Origin: Symbiodinium sp. CCMP2592
Taxonomy: Eukaryota; Sar; Dinophyceae; Suessiales; Symbiodiniaceae
Assembly: GCA_905221615.1 (NCBI GenBank)
Contig: CAJNDT010003279.1
Span: 216,501-280,500 of the forward strand
Reading direction: 5' to 3'
Length of the DNA stretch: 64,000 nucleotides
Position numbers and translations under genes: made by a program. Each line of letters starts with the position of its first letter. Positions within the stretch are counted from its first letter, which is position 1. Below are positions 21,095 to 34,100 of the stretch, in pieces. The notes below the pieces were generated by a model. The model was not told the DNA's origin, did not search any database, and saw only the letters and a list, made by a program, of their open reading frames with translations.

Positions 21095-24000
21095 GCTCTG
21101 AAGCATGAACCCAGGATCTGGTTCTCGCACCTCTGCAGCACCGCGTCCCCGGAGTGTGAGCCGGCGGAGAATCCGCAGTGGGAGGCCCACGGCTTCAAAG
21201 CCGGAGAGACCCAGGAGCCGCCCGGTTGGGGGGGGGGTCCTACGGGGCTGCTATAAAATAAAAGGCTAGTGCAAAAGGGTGGTAGAAGGAGAGGTGCTAC
21301 AAGGGTACTATATAAGGTTGCTTCGGAAGAGGTGCCCAATCTTAAGGAGTTCTGAATTGCCCTGTTTGTTCCTTGAGTGCGACAGCCCTGCGGAGGAGTG
21401 GTGCGAGACTGTTGGGACCTATCGTTGTGTGGAGTATAAGGCGAACGATTTCTCGCCGGAGATGAGCGGCTGCGGCGCTTTCTCCTGCTGCAAGAGGAAG
21501 GTCAGCACTGTGCCAAGCGGTCCACCCGCAACGTGCTGTGTGCTCTTCAACGACCTCTTGCTCAACTACACGGTCTCCCCAGATCTGTCGAAGTGCTCGA
21601 AGTTCGGGTCCACGACGTTGACGACCTCCATGGCCCTGAAGACGTGCCCGGGTGCCCGGAATGTCACCTTGGAGGACTCCCGGAGCGCCTCGCAGGCGCC
21701 CCCCTCGCCTTTCCCAACGGATCCAAGGATCCAGGAGAGCCTGGGCTGGAGCCGGGGCCGCGTTTTGGAGGCCGAGGAGGAGTTCGAGAAGAGCGGCTAC
21801 GAGCGATTTCACTCCCCGGAGACTTGGCACGAGGACGTGGCCTATAGTATCCTAGTGGACCGCTTTGCCAACGGCGACTTGTCGAACGACGAGGTGAACA
21901 TCCCAGACTTTCAGAGGGAGGAGCTGAAAGATGGGCAGCCCTGGTCGATTCATCAGTGGCGCCACGGGGGTGACTTGCAGGGTGTCAAGGGCCGTCTCAT
22001 GTACCTGAAGCAGCTCGGTGTCACCACTGTGGTCCTTTCCCCGATCTTCTTGAACAGCGCCGGCGAGTACCACGGCTCCTGTACCTCTGATCTTTCCAAG
22101 ATCGACCCAGGCTTCGGCAGCCCTGAGCTGCTCCGTGATCTAGTGCAGGATGCGCATGCATTGGATATGAGGGTCGTCCTGGACGTTCAGGTGAACCACA
22201 TCTGTGCGAAGGGCATGAGCTACACCACGAATCCTGCAGTGGACTCTGTCAGTCAATGTGTCAAGGAGACGGAGCAAGCATACTGGGGTATGGATCGCGG
22301 CTTCCCCCTCTTCCCCAGCCAGTCTCGTAAAGAGATGTCCTGGGGCAATGACCTGCCCGAGTACATGCAGCATCAGTCCTTCTTCGTCCGATGTGGACCC
22401 AAGGCCATGTACCGACCGGGTGGTCTGGACTTCTTGAGACTGGAGCTGGAGAACGTCACCTCCATCGAGGCGGGCTTTGTCTTTCCCGAGTTCTTCGCCA
22501 CGAATTACTACGAGCTGAACACCATGGACGTGCACCTCCAAGAGCTCTTCACAAACCTCCTGAAGTACTGGATTGCCTTCGCCGATGTGGACGGCTACCG
22601 GGTGAGTGCAGTGTCACACATCACGGCAGATTTCTCATCCTTTCTTGCTACCAACCTGCGCTACTACGCAGCCGCCCTGGGCAAGACGAACTTCTTCGTT
22701 ATCGGCGAGGTCCAGCAGGCCACCACCCCCTTCGGCTTCATGCACGTAGGCAAGGTCCAAGGCCCTCAAGGGCCCCAGTACTTGCCCAAGAAGGTCCAGG
22801 GAGTGCTGGATGCCATGTGCCCCTACTACAGCGCCTTTGTCATAGTTGGGTAACATTTTACATTTTCATGGGTACTTAAAACACAATCAGGAATAAGAAT
22901 TCAAAGCTTTAATCCTATCCCAGCCATGGACTAGGCGCTCTCTCGCCACAGACGCCCGGGTTCCTGGCAACCTTTCCAGTGCAGGAGTCCTTCTTGGTCA
23001 GGGAGGCGGGGGGCCTCCAAAGACTTTAGGGTCATGGGCTTTAGGGTTTAGGGTTATAGGGTTTAGGGTTTAGGTTTAGGGTTTAGGGGCCTCAGAAACT
23101 CCCGGAATTCCAAGCCTAACTGGATCCTAACTGGCCCCAACTTCGGGGTCCTTAGAAGCAGGGTCTTACAGTTCGAGGTACATATCTGAGCGTCCCTTTC
23201 AAGGAAACCCCTAAACCACTAAACCCCTAAACTCCTAACTCCTACAAGCCCCTAAGCCCTAAACCCTGCGTTTCGTTTTTTGTGGGTCGCTTTGAGGTCG
23301 CTGCAGGCTCCTCCAAGCCGATGGACCTCTACGATCGCGAGGAGTGGCAGGCGGGGGACTCGCGGTGCAACTTTACGAGTTAGGACTCTATTTACAATCA
23401 ATGCGCATATGTACCTCTGTGTGTGGGTACTATGTTTATAAGAATCTTAGCCAGCCACACACTGGATTTAGTTAAATAATTAAAACATCATTTTATCTTC
23501 ATCTTCGTCATCATCAAATCATCCTCGGAATCATCCTCAAATCATCCTCTGCCCCACCAATCATCATCTTATTATCATCGGGCTCCCAGGCGCGTAAGTC
23601 ACACACGAATAAACGCAAGGAGTACTTCCACGCATGCTTCCTCAAAGCCTCCTGCATCACCTGCGAACACAAGCCTAAGCAAACTTGTCTTTGAGGGGCC
23701 GTGTTTGTCAGTGCACGTATACACTGCAAGTTTGTATGTGCATTCAAGAGGTCCACGTCCTATCGCAAGCACTCGGCAACACAGCCGGCAGCTAATGAGA
23801 ATTCACTACCGAAAGAGCATCACACAACCATCTGGCTCAGATGACCGCTGCTAGCATACCGACCCGCTCCATCGCCTCACCTCTTCTCCACTACAGGGTT
23901 ATGCTACAGGAACATAGTCAATCAATTGGCGCACTGTTCATCCTAGACCCTATAGGCCCTTAGGCGATACCCATCGAAAAACCGTGATGTGTTTGAACCG

Positions 24001-26700
24001 TGGCAACGGGGCGGAGGGGCCCGAGGATGAATTTTGGATAATCCGCGCAGGACGGAGGATGCCAAGAATGATGGTTTCAGGATAATTAAATGATGAAACG
24101 ATAAACGGATGATGATTTGAGGATGATTTGGGGATGATTTGAGGATGGTTTGAAGATTTTCTGATGATTTTTGATGATTTTCTGATGATTTTCTGATGAT
24201 TTTCTGATGATTTTTTGAAGATTTTCTGATGATTTTTTGATGATTTTTTGAAGATTCCCTGGGGCATTCACACATTTCCCGATTTCCCCACTCCCTGCCC
24301 CTGCCTGCCCCTGCCCTCCCCTCCCGGGCGCCCTGAAGATTTTTTGATGATTTTTTGATGATTCCCTGGGGCATTCACACATTTCCCGATTTCCCCACTC
24401 CCTGCCCCTGCCTGCCCCTGCCCTCCCTTGCCGGGCGCCCCCCCTGCCTGGGCAACGACGGTTTGAGGCCGTGGCTCAGCGTCACCGAATCATCCTCCAA
24501 TCTTGCCTTTTCCAAACTGCCATCCCAAAATCATCCTCAAATCCATCCCCTCCAATCCTGGTTTCCTCGAATCATCCTCTCCAGAACATCCTCGCCAGAT
24601 CATCTGCGACCTGCGTGCCACAAAAACCGTCGATTCAACACGCCTGCGATCTCTGATGACCTGGTTCCATATCTGTTTCTGTTGTCTGCGCACACGATGC
24701 GCGTCGCAATGCATTCCATAGCACAGTCTAGAGTCTAGAATATAGAGTCTGCAGAATCTAGAGTATAGAGGAAGTGTGGGGACTGGAGTGAACAAGGAGC
24801 ATCTTCCAGCAGGAGGAAAAAGAAGCTTCGAGCAAATTCCATCCATTTTAATCTACATGTCACTGGTGTCACCATCAATAGCCACAACAACAATGTCCTG
24901 CAAGTGGAGAGTGCAGAGTTGACTACTCCTGATGATATGATGCTTCGACTTACTGATGGGGATGGTTCGTCGATGATGACTACGGATGAGGATGATTTTC
25001 GGATGATGTTTTCAACCAGGGTAAAAATGATGATGATGTTGGCCATGATTTGAGGATGGCCAGAACGATGATTTTTTGATAAACTAATTCATTTAGGCTA
25101 TGCCAATGTGTCCACGCAAGAATCTTATAATACTATGTATTGGTATACATACACATTCACATACATAAGTCTTGAGGTTTGAGAGCTGGTGCCGCAATCA
25201 GGTGCTCAAAGGGGCCCACAAACCATCCCAGAGCCTCAACCCCTGGAGTGTGAGCCTCAGGTGGCGGTGGCCCGATCCCGGCAAGTTCTCGCGTCGCAGG
25301 GCGACATCCACTCCAGTATGGCTTCGGCAGAGTCGAAGGACACCCCGAAGCTCTTATCACAGCAGCTTGCCTCTTGCAATCGCAAGATTTAACTTGTAGT
25401 TTTATTTGCATTATCGGTCACAGCAGCTGGGTCCAGCATGCCTACTGGATGCAAGTCCTCTACCTCCGGCAGTTCTTGAGCCTTATGACTGTCTCCTTCG
25501 TAGCTCTACAGCTGAAAACGCACCCGGGGGTTCTGCAGATCTTTTTTGTCCTGCTCGCGCATTCACAATATCATGCCGCCATATTACAGTAGACTTTCAG
25601 GATATGGGGGCTGGGACCCTGGGATAGCACCGCAAACATAAGATGAGACTCAACAAGATACAGAGGTGTTCGTATTCCTGTTACAAGGAGCCTGCAAGTT
25701 CAGTTGCAATCCAAGGCAAGGGGGCCACTTCGCGGATGACATCTGGAGGCTCCAGGTGAGCTTGGCCTGGAGTTTCACCTGGTGCCTTGCTTGGAAGAGG
25801 TCACCGGTTCGTTCAAGACTCACTACAAAATCAGTACGAGAAGAAAAAGTGCAGCCTTTACGGCAAGATTTTTCAAAACATTTCACTTCGTAGGTATTTA
25901 GTCACGACGGAAGGTAGGCGTCACTAGTTGAACAGGGAGCAAACGAGTCAGAGGCCAAGCATTGTAGCAGTCGCAATATTGTTAGCAGCCATGATGGTGA
26001 TGGTGTTGATGTTGTTGTTGTTGATGATTATGGTCACATACTGCTGTTGATGACGAAGGTGGTGATCCTCATGGTCACCGCCGCAACAAAGCCAGAACGC
26101 AAGGGCAACAGTCGTAGTTCTCAACACGGGCACACTGGTCGAAGGCTTTGCCAGGAAGAGAAATCACAAGTAGCAGAGACAAAACTGCTCCTGTCCTGGG
26201 ACGAGGATCGAGTACCAAGATGTCGCGGGTTTGCATGGGGGCGGTAGTTTGGTGCTATGCAGTTGGTCATGAGCGGCAGCAGACAAAACCTGGAAGCAGC
26301 TCTGAAACATCGCCCGAGCCAACAAAGGTACGGGATTCCGGACATCTACAATGGAGCCGAGATGGGCTTGAACGGCGTCTGCTATCGTAATGCCGAGGAG
26401 CAGAAGGACTGCGGGTGCGGGACATGCTGCATACATAAAATATCTATGTTCGTGAACCGTTTTCAGGGTTTCTGCTTGTTTGGAGAGCTGCGGTAGGTGG
26501 TCGCAGATCCTAGCGTTTATGGGAGTTCCAGCAAGCAGTGGAAGGACAAGAAGGCGGCCATGGTGGCAGCGGGCATGAAGGACGAAGTGGCGGAGGCGAT
26601 CCTCATCGGCTGTGACTACACATCCTTTGGGAGCCGGATGGACCCGGGCTTCTGGCGACAGGACATGTTCTCTTCAGGGCCTTTCCGCTTGGGATCGGCC
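21095..26700 (+). CDS. Glucan synthase-like gene: second, degenerate GH13 domain
   Basis: Exons: 21095-21214, about 21340 or 21378 to 22838, 23297-23364, 25704-25755, 26263-26406, 26497-26700. The first part is Cys-rich (WFSHLCSTASPECEP, CGAFSCCKRK) and probably extracellular. A second amylase-like barrel follows: YSILVDRFANGDLSND, WRHGGDL, LGVTTVVLSPIFLN, VVLDVQVNHI, DVDGYRVSAVSHI, FFVIGEV, ADDIWRLQ, YGIPDIYNGAEMG. It aligns without gaps to the first domain around the nucleophile block, but the Asp is Ser (codon 22605-22607) and the NHD block reads ADD. It is therefore probably non-catalytic, perhaps a binding or structural module. Fungal Ags1 has only one such domain. Borders after 22838 rest on phase and on alignment with the first domain. 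Confidence 0.72.
23036..23270. repeat. Telomere-like tracts in intron
   Basis: TTTAGGG-type units at 23036-23090 and CCCTAAA-type units at 23208-23270 lie in the 458-bp intron between 22838 and 23297. Confidence 0.75.
23365..25703. repeat. Long intron rich in ATCATC/GATGATTT repeats
   Basis: This 2.3-kb intron carries ATCATCCTC repeats (about 23480-23580), a GATGATTTTTTGAAGATTTTC array (24100-24260) and an 80-bp duplicated block (24253-24333 and 24360-24440, 107 bp apart). A hydrophobic open stretch at 25420-25590 is not convincing as an exon. Confidence 0.6.
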
Positions 26701-26874
26701 GTGCCCAGCATCCAAGCCCAGGCTGGGAACGCTGCGCCTGCGGGGGGGGGGGGTTGGGGGGATTCTTCGGGGATTTGTTGCTGGTGCAAGGCCGAGGGTT
26801 TTTTGGGGCCTTGATGCCCTGCAGATGAAGAGGGCATAGAAGGGCATGAAGCGAACTTCAGTCTTAAAAGCCAG

Positions 26875-29600
26875 GCCGGGATTGGCGCTGCACTGCAGGG
26901 TGCAAGCAGCCCGCACTGGTGCTCGGACCCATTGCTGGATACCAGGAACCCGGTGTATCGGCTGACACGAGCCCTGATTCGCATGCGGAAGGCCTGTTAT
27001 CCCCTGCGCACCGCGCTGGACTTCCCGGCGAAGGCCGTGGACGGCCCCGAGCAGGAGCTCGCCTACTGGAAGTTGGACGACTCCAGGGGTCCGGCAGAGT
27101 CGCCGGAAGCCATGCTGGTGGTGCTGAGGATGGTGGAGACTCCCAGCGCCGACTATTCCAAGTACATCTTCCCCAACCTCGAGCAGCCATATCCGGAGGG
27201 TCAAGCCTTTGTGGACCTCTTCAACCCCTCGCGGCTGGCAGTGGTCTTCATGGACAAGAACGTCTCTTATCTGCTGGTGCCTGGGAATTTGGCCACAAGC
27301 CACGTGGCCATCTTCGCACCAGTGGGGTCGGTGCAGGCCGACGACATCGGGGACTGGTCCGTCTGTAAAGGTGCCACGTTGCCACCGCTTGAAGAATACA
27401 GCTGCGAGACTCAGTCTTCGTGGTTCCCGATGTGGGGCACGATGACCACGACCATCCTTTGGATTGCTGCGGTGGTTCTGATCCTCTTGGTGAATGCCCG
27501 GACGAGCATCTACTTGAGCGTGGTCATGGACCCCACTCCTCCGAGCATCTCCCAGCCCCCGGGTGTGAGGGTGGAGCCGCGCCACATCCTCGTGGCGGCC
27601 ATCGAGCACACCATTCCGGAAAGGGGGGTGAAGGTCAGTGCCGGAGGACTCGGCAAGGTCTTGGACCAGATGCTGAAAGAGCACCCTCCGGGCATCATGA
27701 GCCTGGTGCACCCCATGTTTGGTGATGTCGATTACGGTCCATTGGATGAATACACGAGATTCAGCATCGTGGTGGATGGCAAGCCTCAGGAGGTTGTAGT
27801 TTACACCATGCAGAGTGATTTCGAGGGCATCACCAGAGTGTGGTACATCCTGAGCCATGAGTACTTCACAAAGAAGGTGAAGACACAGCCATATCCCCCC
27901 TCCATGACCAAAGTCTCGACTCTCCGCTATTTCTCTCTATGGAACCAAGCAGTGGCTCTTCTCTTGAGCGAGCTTGCTCCGGATGTGTACCATTGCATGG
28001 ACTATCATGCCGCCATGGCTCCTCTCTACCTGTCGCGAGAGAGGCAGTTGCCGATCATCCTAGTCTTGCACAACGCGGACTACTGTGGTGTCATCGAGAC
28101 GGATTTCATCTGTGATCGGTTTTGGAAGACCGTGAGCTCGCTCCGCCGTCTCAGCCTCATCTTCAACATTGAGATCTCCACGATCCGGAGATACTGTATG
28201 TTCGAGGGTCGCTTCAACATGCTGAAAGCAGCTGTGACCTACATTCGGGAAGTTCAGAAAGGGCACGGGATCTGTGGTGTGGCCTACAACTATGCCGTGG
28301 AGCTGGCACGCGAGAAAACTCTGTTTGCAGGCATACCGCACATCATTGCGCTGGATAACGCGACAGATCCGGCGGATGCCCATGCAGAGATCAGTGAGCT
28401 CAAGGAAAGGCGCTTCATTGCAAAAGAGAAGCTGCAGAAGGAGTGTGGCTTGGACCTCGACCCAGGGGCGAAGATTCTGATTTTCATCGGCCGCTGGGTG
28501 AAGCAGAAAGGAGTGGATCACATCGCCATGCTGACCCCGGTCTTTCTCAGGAGTCACCAAGATGTTCAGATCGTCCTTGCAGGTCCCCCAGATGATGCTT
28601 GTGGCAGATACGCTGGCGAGCTACTTGCTGGACTCGGCGATGAGTTCAAGGGCAGACTCTTCGTGTGCACGAAGCGCCTTGCCTGTTCAAGGGAGTTTTT
28701 GGGCTAGGTGCCCGCCAGCAGATCGGCCGCTTTCATAAACATTTCGGGCGAAAGAGGCGGCCAAGCCTTCGATGCTTGCCAATTCCGGGGTTGCATCCAG
28801 GCCTTCCCTCATCAAAACCTGGTCACCGCACAAAAACATACAAAACCTAAGTACAGACAGCCGGCTAGTCATGCGCAGCGGCCGAGGTTCTTCAAGCTTA
28901 GTGAGGAATGCCGGCGCGGGGCGCATCTTTGCTTTACCCCCTCCTGCTCCGAGCCCTTCGGCTACGTGGACGTGGAGTTCGGCCTTCTTGGGGTTCCCGA
29001 GTCGGATTTGGCAAAACTGAACTTCATTTGAAAAAGACAGGGAGACAGAGAGAAAGGGGAGGGAGAGTCAAGAAGAAGAAGAAGCTGACGGAGAGGACAT
29101 GTAGAGCTGTCCGTAAGAGTCATCGGGCCGTATTGCTCTGGCAGAGCCCGGTCGACACAGAAACGTGTTATATCCAGAGCCACCTCGAAAGCTTTTCTCC
29201 TTTCGAGAGTCTGGGCCATCCCTGGTCCCTGGCAACCCTCCCGCAGACCCGAAGAAACTAAAGCAACAAAAATTGCAAGTGACGCGGTTCTTTATTTTGG
29301 AGCAATTCGGAGCTGCTGAGGTTCCCTCCGTGGGTTGTGCCATTGGAGGACTCGGGAAGATGCCTGGGGTCTACTTCCGCCAGCAAAACTCCGATGATGC
29401 CAAGAGCCTCATCGACTCCTTTTTCTGTGCTGTGGACTATGCCTTGAACATGAAGCTTGGCTCTGTTTCAGAATCTCTGTCTCAAGAGCATTTCCCCAAG
29501 CCCAAAGCCTCCCAGGAATGAGAACGACTACTGGAAGATGGCCAGCAATGCGACAACTGCTGAGTTCCCTTTCCACACTTGGCGCGCGACTCTGAAGCAA
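26875..29600 (+). CDS. Glucan synthase-like gene: membrane span and GT5 glucosyltransferase domain
   Basis: Exons: 26875 or 26899 to 28662, 28897-28992, 29321-29454, 29516 to about 29600. After the barrel end (NPVYRLTRALIRMRK) there is one hydrophobic span, TTTILWIAAVVLILLV, near 27450-27500. Then comes a glycogen/starch-synthase-type domain: KVSAGGLGKV (nucleotide-sugar loop, KxGGLG family), PDVYHCMDYHAA, ILVLHNADYCG, GAKILIFIGRWVKQKGVDH, SEPFGYVDVEFG and IGGLGKMPGVYF. The order amylase-span-GT5 is that of fungal Ags1/Mok1, where GT5 is cytosolic and polymerises glucose from UDP-glucose. Introns at 28663 and 28993 are GT-AG and that at 29455 is GC-AG. Four joined blocks keep one frame, so this is secure. 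Donor nucleotide and linkage made are inferred. Confidence 0.85.
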
Positions 29601-29604
29601 TGGG

Positions 29605-31127
29605 TGTCCTGATCCCTCTCCGATCGCACCCTCCAATTGTGAACTCATACATATATACATAGCTAAGCCTACATGAATGTCTGTTGGAGCTTGTCTTGAA
29701 GCTACAGGCAGCTACAGTTTCTCATCACTGAACCCAAATGGCTCCACCTTTGCTGTTCGAAGTCCAAGGAGAATCTAATCGGCGCGTACACAGAGGCCTG
29801 CACCAACTTCCGGCGGTCCTCAGGTGCGAAAGGGTAAATAGGGGACCACGAATCGGCCGGTCACCAGCATGAAGGTTGTTTGTCTTGGTGTTTCGTCGCC
29901 GTCGACGTCATTCACACGATCATCACCACCGTCATCATCATCACCATCATGATGGTCGTGATCAGTGATACCATGATCATGACCATTACCATCATCGTCG
30001 TCATCGTCATGGCCATGATACCATCACCATGATGATGGTCATCATCACCATCAAGGTCATGATACGATGGGTCATTATCATCATGATCATGACCATGATC
30101 ATGAGCATGAACATCATCGTCATCAGCTGCAGGGTCGTTCATACATGATGAATTTCACATGTCACAGCATTTGTTGTCGTCGTCGTCATGGCTGCCATCC
30201 TTAGCACATGCAGACGAATAGAGACTTGAAGAGTATGTGTTTAGCCACCAGAATTGAAATTCATACCAGCACATACGGTAGCTGTCGGGACTTATCACAA
30301 CGTTATGAGCGATCGTAAAGCTAATTGTTTGGGAGTGAGTTCGAAAACAGATCAACTTAGCTGCTACGGGCCAGCCTTGCCATCTTGACAACACTAATAC
30401 GTCAAGCGTAGGAGGAATCTCAAGGAGAGGTCTTATCTTCGCAACTGGTGTGAGCAGCATTGGCCGCAGAATTCGAAGCACGGCATGGCAGTAGTTAGCC
30501 AACAGCTCAATGGCTGCACTGCCATCTACAGTATCGGCCCTCCATGTTTAAGTCCCAACAACCCTAAACCACTAAAGCCGCAAACTCAAGACCCTAAAAC
30601 CTGAAATTGTAAGACCCTATACCTTGAAACTCTGAAATTCCGCAGTCTGATTTGGCTGTGGCAGGTGCCTCCCTGACTCTGAACCACCTCTGGGTGAGGA
30701 AAGGGGCCACCACTGCAGTGCAGGAGGCCGTATATCAGGGGCAATTTAGGGCGGTTGACGGGTTAAGTGTTCTAGGGTGTTTTGACAACAAACGGGTTTG
30801 CGGGCCTGGCTCTAAACCAGAAAGCCCCCAAACGCTGGAGGCGATGGCACCACGGCGCGATAGTGCCCTGAGACGCATGTCCTCCACCGCGCAAGTGGCC
30901 CACCAGATGCAGGCGCCTTTGGGATTACTGCAAAACTCTGGCAATACTTGTGAGAGCAGTTTCAACATAGTCGTTACAATAGGAAGGACACGTGCCGCAG
31001 TGGCTGTCATTGTCTTTGTCTTACCGGCTCTTAAAAATTCGCTGGAACAGACCTGGGAGACTCGGGGTCTCGGCTCTTTCCTTGTGCAGGTTTTCCGTGA
31101 AGCGTCTCTCTAATGGGGGAATTCTAG
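29605..31127. other. Intron with ATCATC repeats
   Basis: The block at 29905-30135 is made of ATCATC/ATGATC repeats, and CCCTAAA-like units lie at 30555-30625. A short exon near 30664-30693 (ASLTLNHLW before GTGAGG) is possible but its phase does not fit my neighbours. Confidence 0.45.
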
Positions 31128-34100
31128 AGTTGAGGTGCTGGACATCGACGATGACGCCGAGTTCCTGACACAGGGTGTCAGCGAGGAGCGGGTCCAGGAA
31201 ATCATGAAGCAGGCCATGGCGAATAATCGAGGAAAGGTGAAAGATGCCGAGACGCTTCAGAGCTACATCTGCCAGGCGCGCCCGCAGTTGTCGAAACAGC
31301 CCCGAGAGGCTTCAAACAGCTCATGGTCCGAAAGAGAAGTCGACACACCAAAATCTCGAGACCCTGTGTGAGCAAGACACCAGACAGGCAGAGCAGCGTC
31401 TCACCGAGAAGAGCCCGCTGTCGCTTTGGCTGATGAAGCCCTTCCTCCGTGGCATCTGCCTCCGTATCCACGTGGTGATTGCGCTCGGCTACATCTTCTC
31501 CCCCGTTGGCGAGGCCACGGGTTCATTCGCCGCAGGCTTAAGCGTTTTATTCAGGGTTTCCCAACATTCAGATCTTCCGTGTCTATCAAGGCCGGTGGAA
31601 CATGAAAGCCAAGAGAAGGCAAGCAAGAACATTCAAACTGCGATTTAACAGAAAGTACGCGCAAAAAACAGCAAGCACATTTGGCTACATATATGTATAC
31701 ATATATACATGCATGCATACACACATGCACATACAACTACACACGCATACATACACATTGCATGTGTATACATATGCACACATATGTAAGCACACTGATA
31801 GGTTTCCGGTTTCCTGTAGGTAATGTGATGTAATGTAATGCCACGGAATGTATTTTGATGCCGTGCCACACAACGCTGTCCAATGTCTCGGACTCCATCC
31901 CATGCCCTGCCCTGACCCGCGCTGTCCGGTCCTGTCTTGTCCAGTCATGCATTGTTTTGTCTGTCTGTCCATCTGTCTGTCTGTATATGAGAGACATATG
32001 GGAGTTTCCGAAAATTGGGGGGTGCTTTGTTGGGGTCCTTATAACAAGGATCCTATTGTTTAGGGTACTATATTAGGGACCCCAATTATCGGAAACTCCC
32101 ATACAGCCCCCATAATAAGGATCCTACTATGAAGCACCCTGTGAGCCAGGCGCTGCTCAAGACCTTGGAAATGCGGGCCATGGCGAACTCGGGCGCCTCG
32201 GAGCAGGCCCTGGTCCTGGCAAAGTGGTTCGAGAGAGCTGAGAGCCCCGGAGCCTTGTGGGGTATATATATATATATATACATATATAATGTACATCTGC
32301 ATATATATATATATATATATATGTGTATCTTTATATTTATACACATATGCATATATACACACATGTATATATACATGTTCACACACACACATACATACAT
32401 GCATCCATGCATGCATACATACGGCCATCCATCCAAGCATGCCTGCGTGCCTGTGCGCGTCTGTGGATGCGTCTTAACGTTCACATATACTCATATACAC
32501 GTATACACATAGCTGACATAGCTAGACTGTTAGAGAAAATATTCAGTTGCATGCTTGTCTAGTTTTATATCGGGTAACATGCAATGATCGTGTCTGTACA
32601 GGATACGCATATATATATATATATACACATATACATACATATGTATATATGTATATACGCATGTATATATAAGAGTACACATACATATGCATATACTTAT
32701 ACGTATACACCGACATATACATATACATGTACATGTACATATACATATACGTACACGTATACGTATACATATACAGACACATACAGATATAGTAGTGATC
32801 CGGGCTTGAAATTCGCTTCCTCAGCCCCATGCCATAGCCGTGATGCATGTTGCATACAAGCACTTTTCGAAGAGTAGCAGTGCAGCGTTAGGAGCGTAAG
32901 CTCGCCCATCACTTTGGCTTTTCGGAGGCCCTCTGGACGGTCTTCTATGCGGGCTCGGCGGTAGGCTGCTTGCTTTGGCTCTTCCTATCGAAGGGCGTCC
33001 CTCCGAATCTGCTCATGGCCAGCGCCCAGCTCCTGAACCTGGGCACAAGTTACACAGGTTTTGGATTGGTGGTTGAGTAGTGTAGCATCATAAGGGACGA
33101 AGAGCACTCGCAACATGCAGCAGCATCAGCAGCAGGATGAGGAAGGCGAGTTGCAATGGGAGGAGGAGTAGAAGGAAGAGCAGAACCACGTCAACTAGCG
33201 CAGGTTGCAGGCAACTCTGACAATGCTTGCTAAGTAGAAGGACAAGACACGGTATATTTCTTATCATGACACATGGAATAGAGATCTTATACACAGAAAA
33301 TTTTCGTCTTCCTCCGGCATCTCAGGAACATGGTCTTCTTCGTGCTCGTTCCAGCCCTGCCCGAGGAACTCTTCGACAATGCTGTGGTCACCTTGACCCT
33401 TGGTCTGACGAGCAGAAGATGGCCGTCTTCAGGGAATGTGCTTTAGGGCCTTGAGGGCTCAGGGGGTTCAGGGGTTCAAGGGTTTAGGGTTTAGGGGTCT
33501 GAGATTCTGAGATTTCGGCAGTTTTTGTGTCACAGTGCCCAACCAGCTCGAATGACCAGCACCATCTCTTAAGGTTCCTTATGATGTTTGTACCATTCCC
33601 CACAAAACTGAAGGACTTACCTTGGCCTCTGCGGTGTGCAGAGCACCTCGCGCCTGCTCTTCATCATCTGGAACTTCAACGAGGACTTGCGGACGCCCGA
33701 AGCTGTCTGAATGAGATGCCCCCTCTCAACCTCCTTCAATTTCTGTAGGGTCGACAACCCCCAAACCCCAAAGACTTGAATTTCCCTAATTCCCTCAGAC
33801 CCCGAAAATATCAGTTGAGGACTTCCATGGAGGCTTCCAGGTCGCTGCCAGGCGAATCGGGGTCCTCGAGTCCCTGCGCTCGGGCGTCGCGTGGATTGCC
33901 GTGACCCTGAGCTATGCAGGAGCCGTTGGAGGGTTGAGGAGTGTGAAGGTTCGGGAGTATTTCGGGGGCTAGGAGTTTAATTTGAGTGTCGGAGTTGTGG
34001 TACTGTCCAGGTGTGACTGGAAAGGCTCAGGTGTGGCTGTAGATTTTGAAGATGGTTGGAGAGCTGGCGTCGGGATGAGGATGGAGAGAAGAAGTCTGAC

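Noticed and set aside
30652-31113. 153-codon open frame in the intron before 31128
   Set aside because: Its phase does not join the flanking exons and it contains CCCTAAA-like sequence. At most a short part near 30664 could be an exon.
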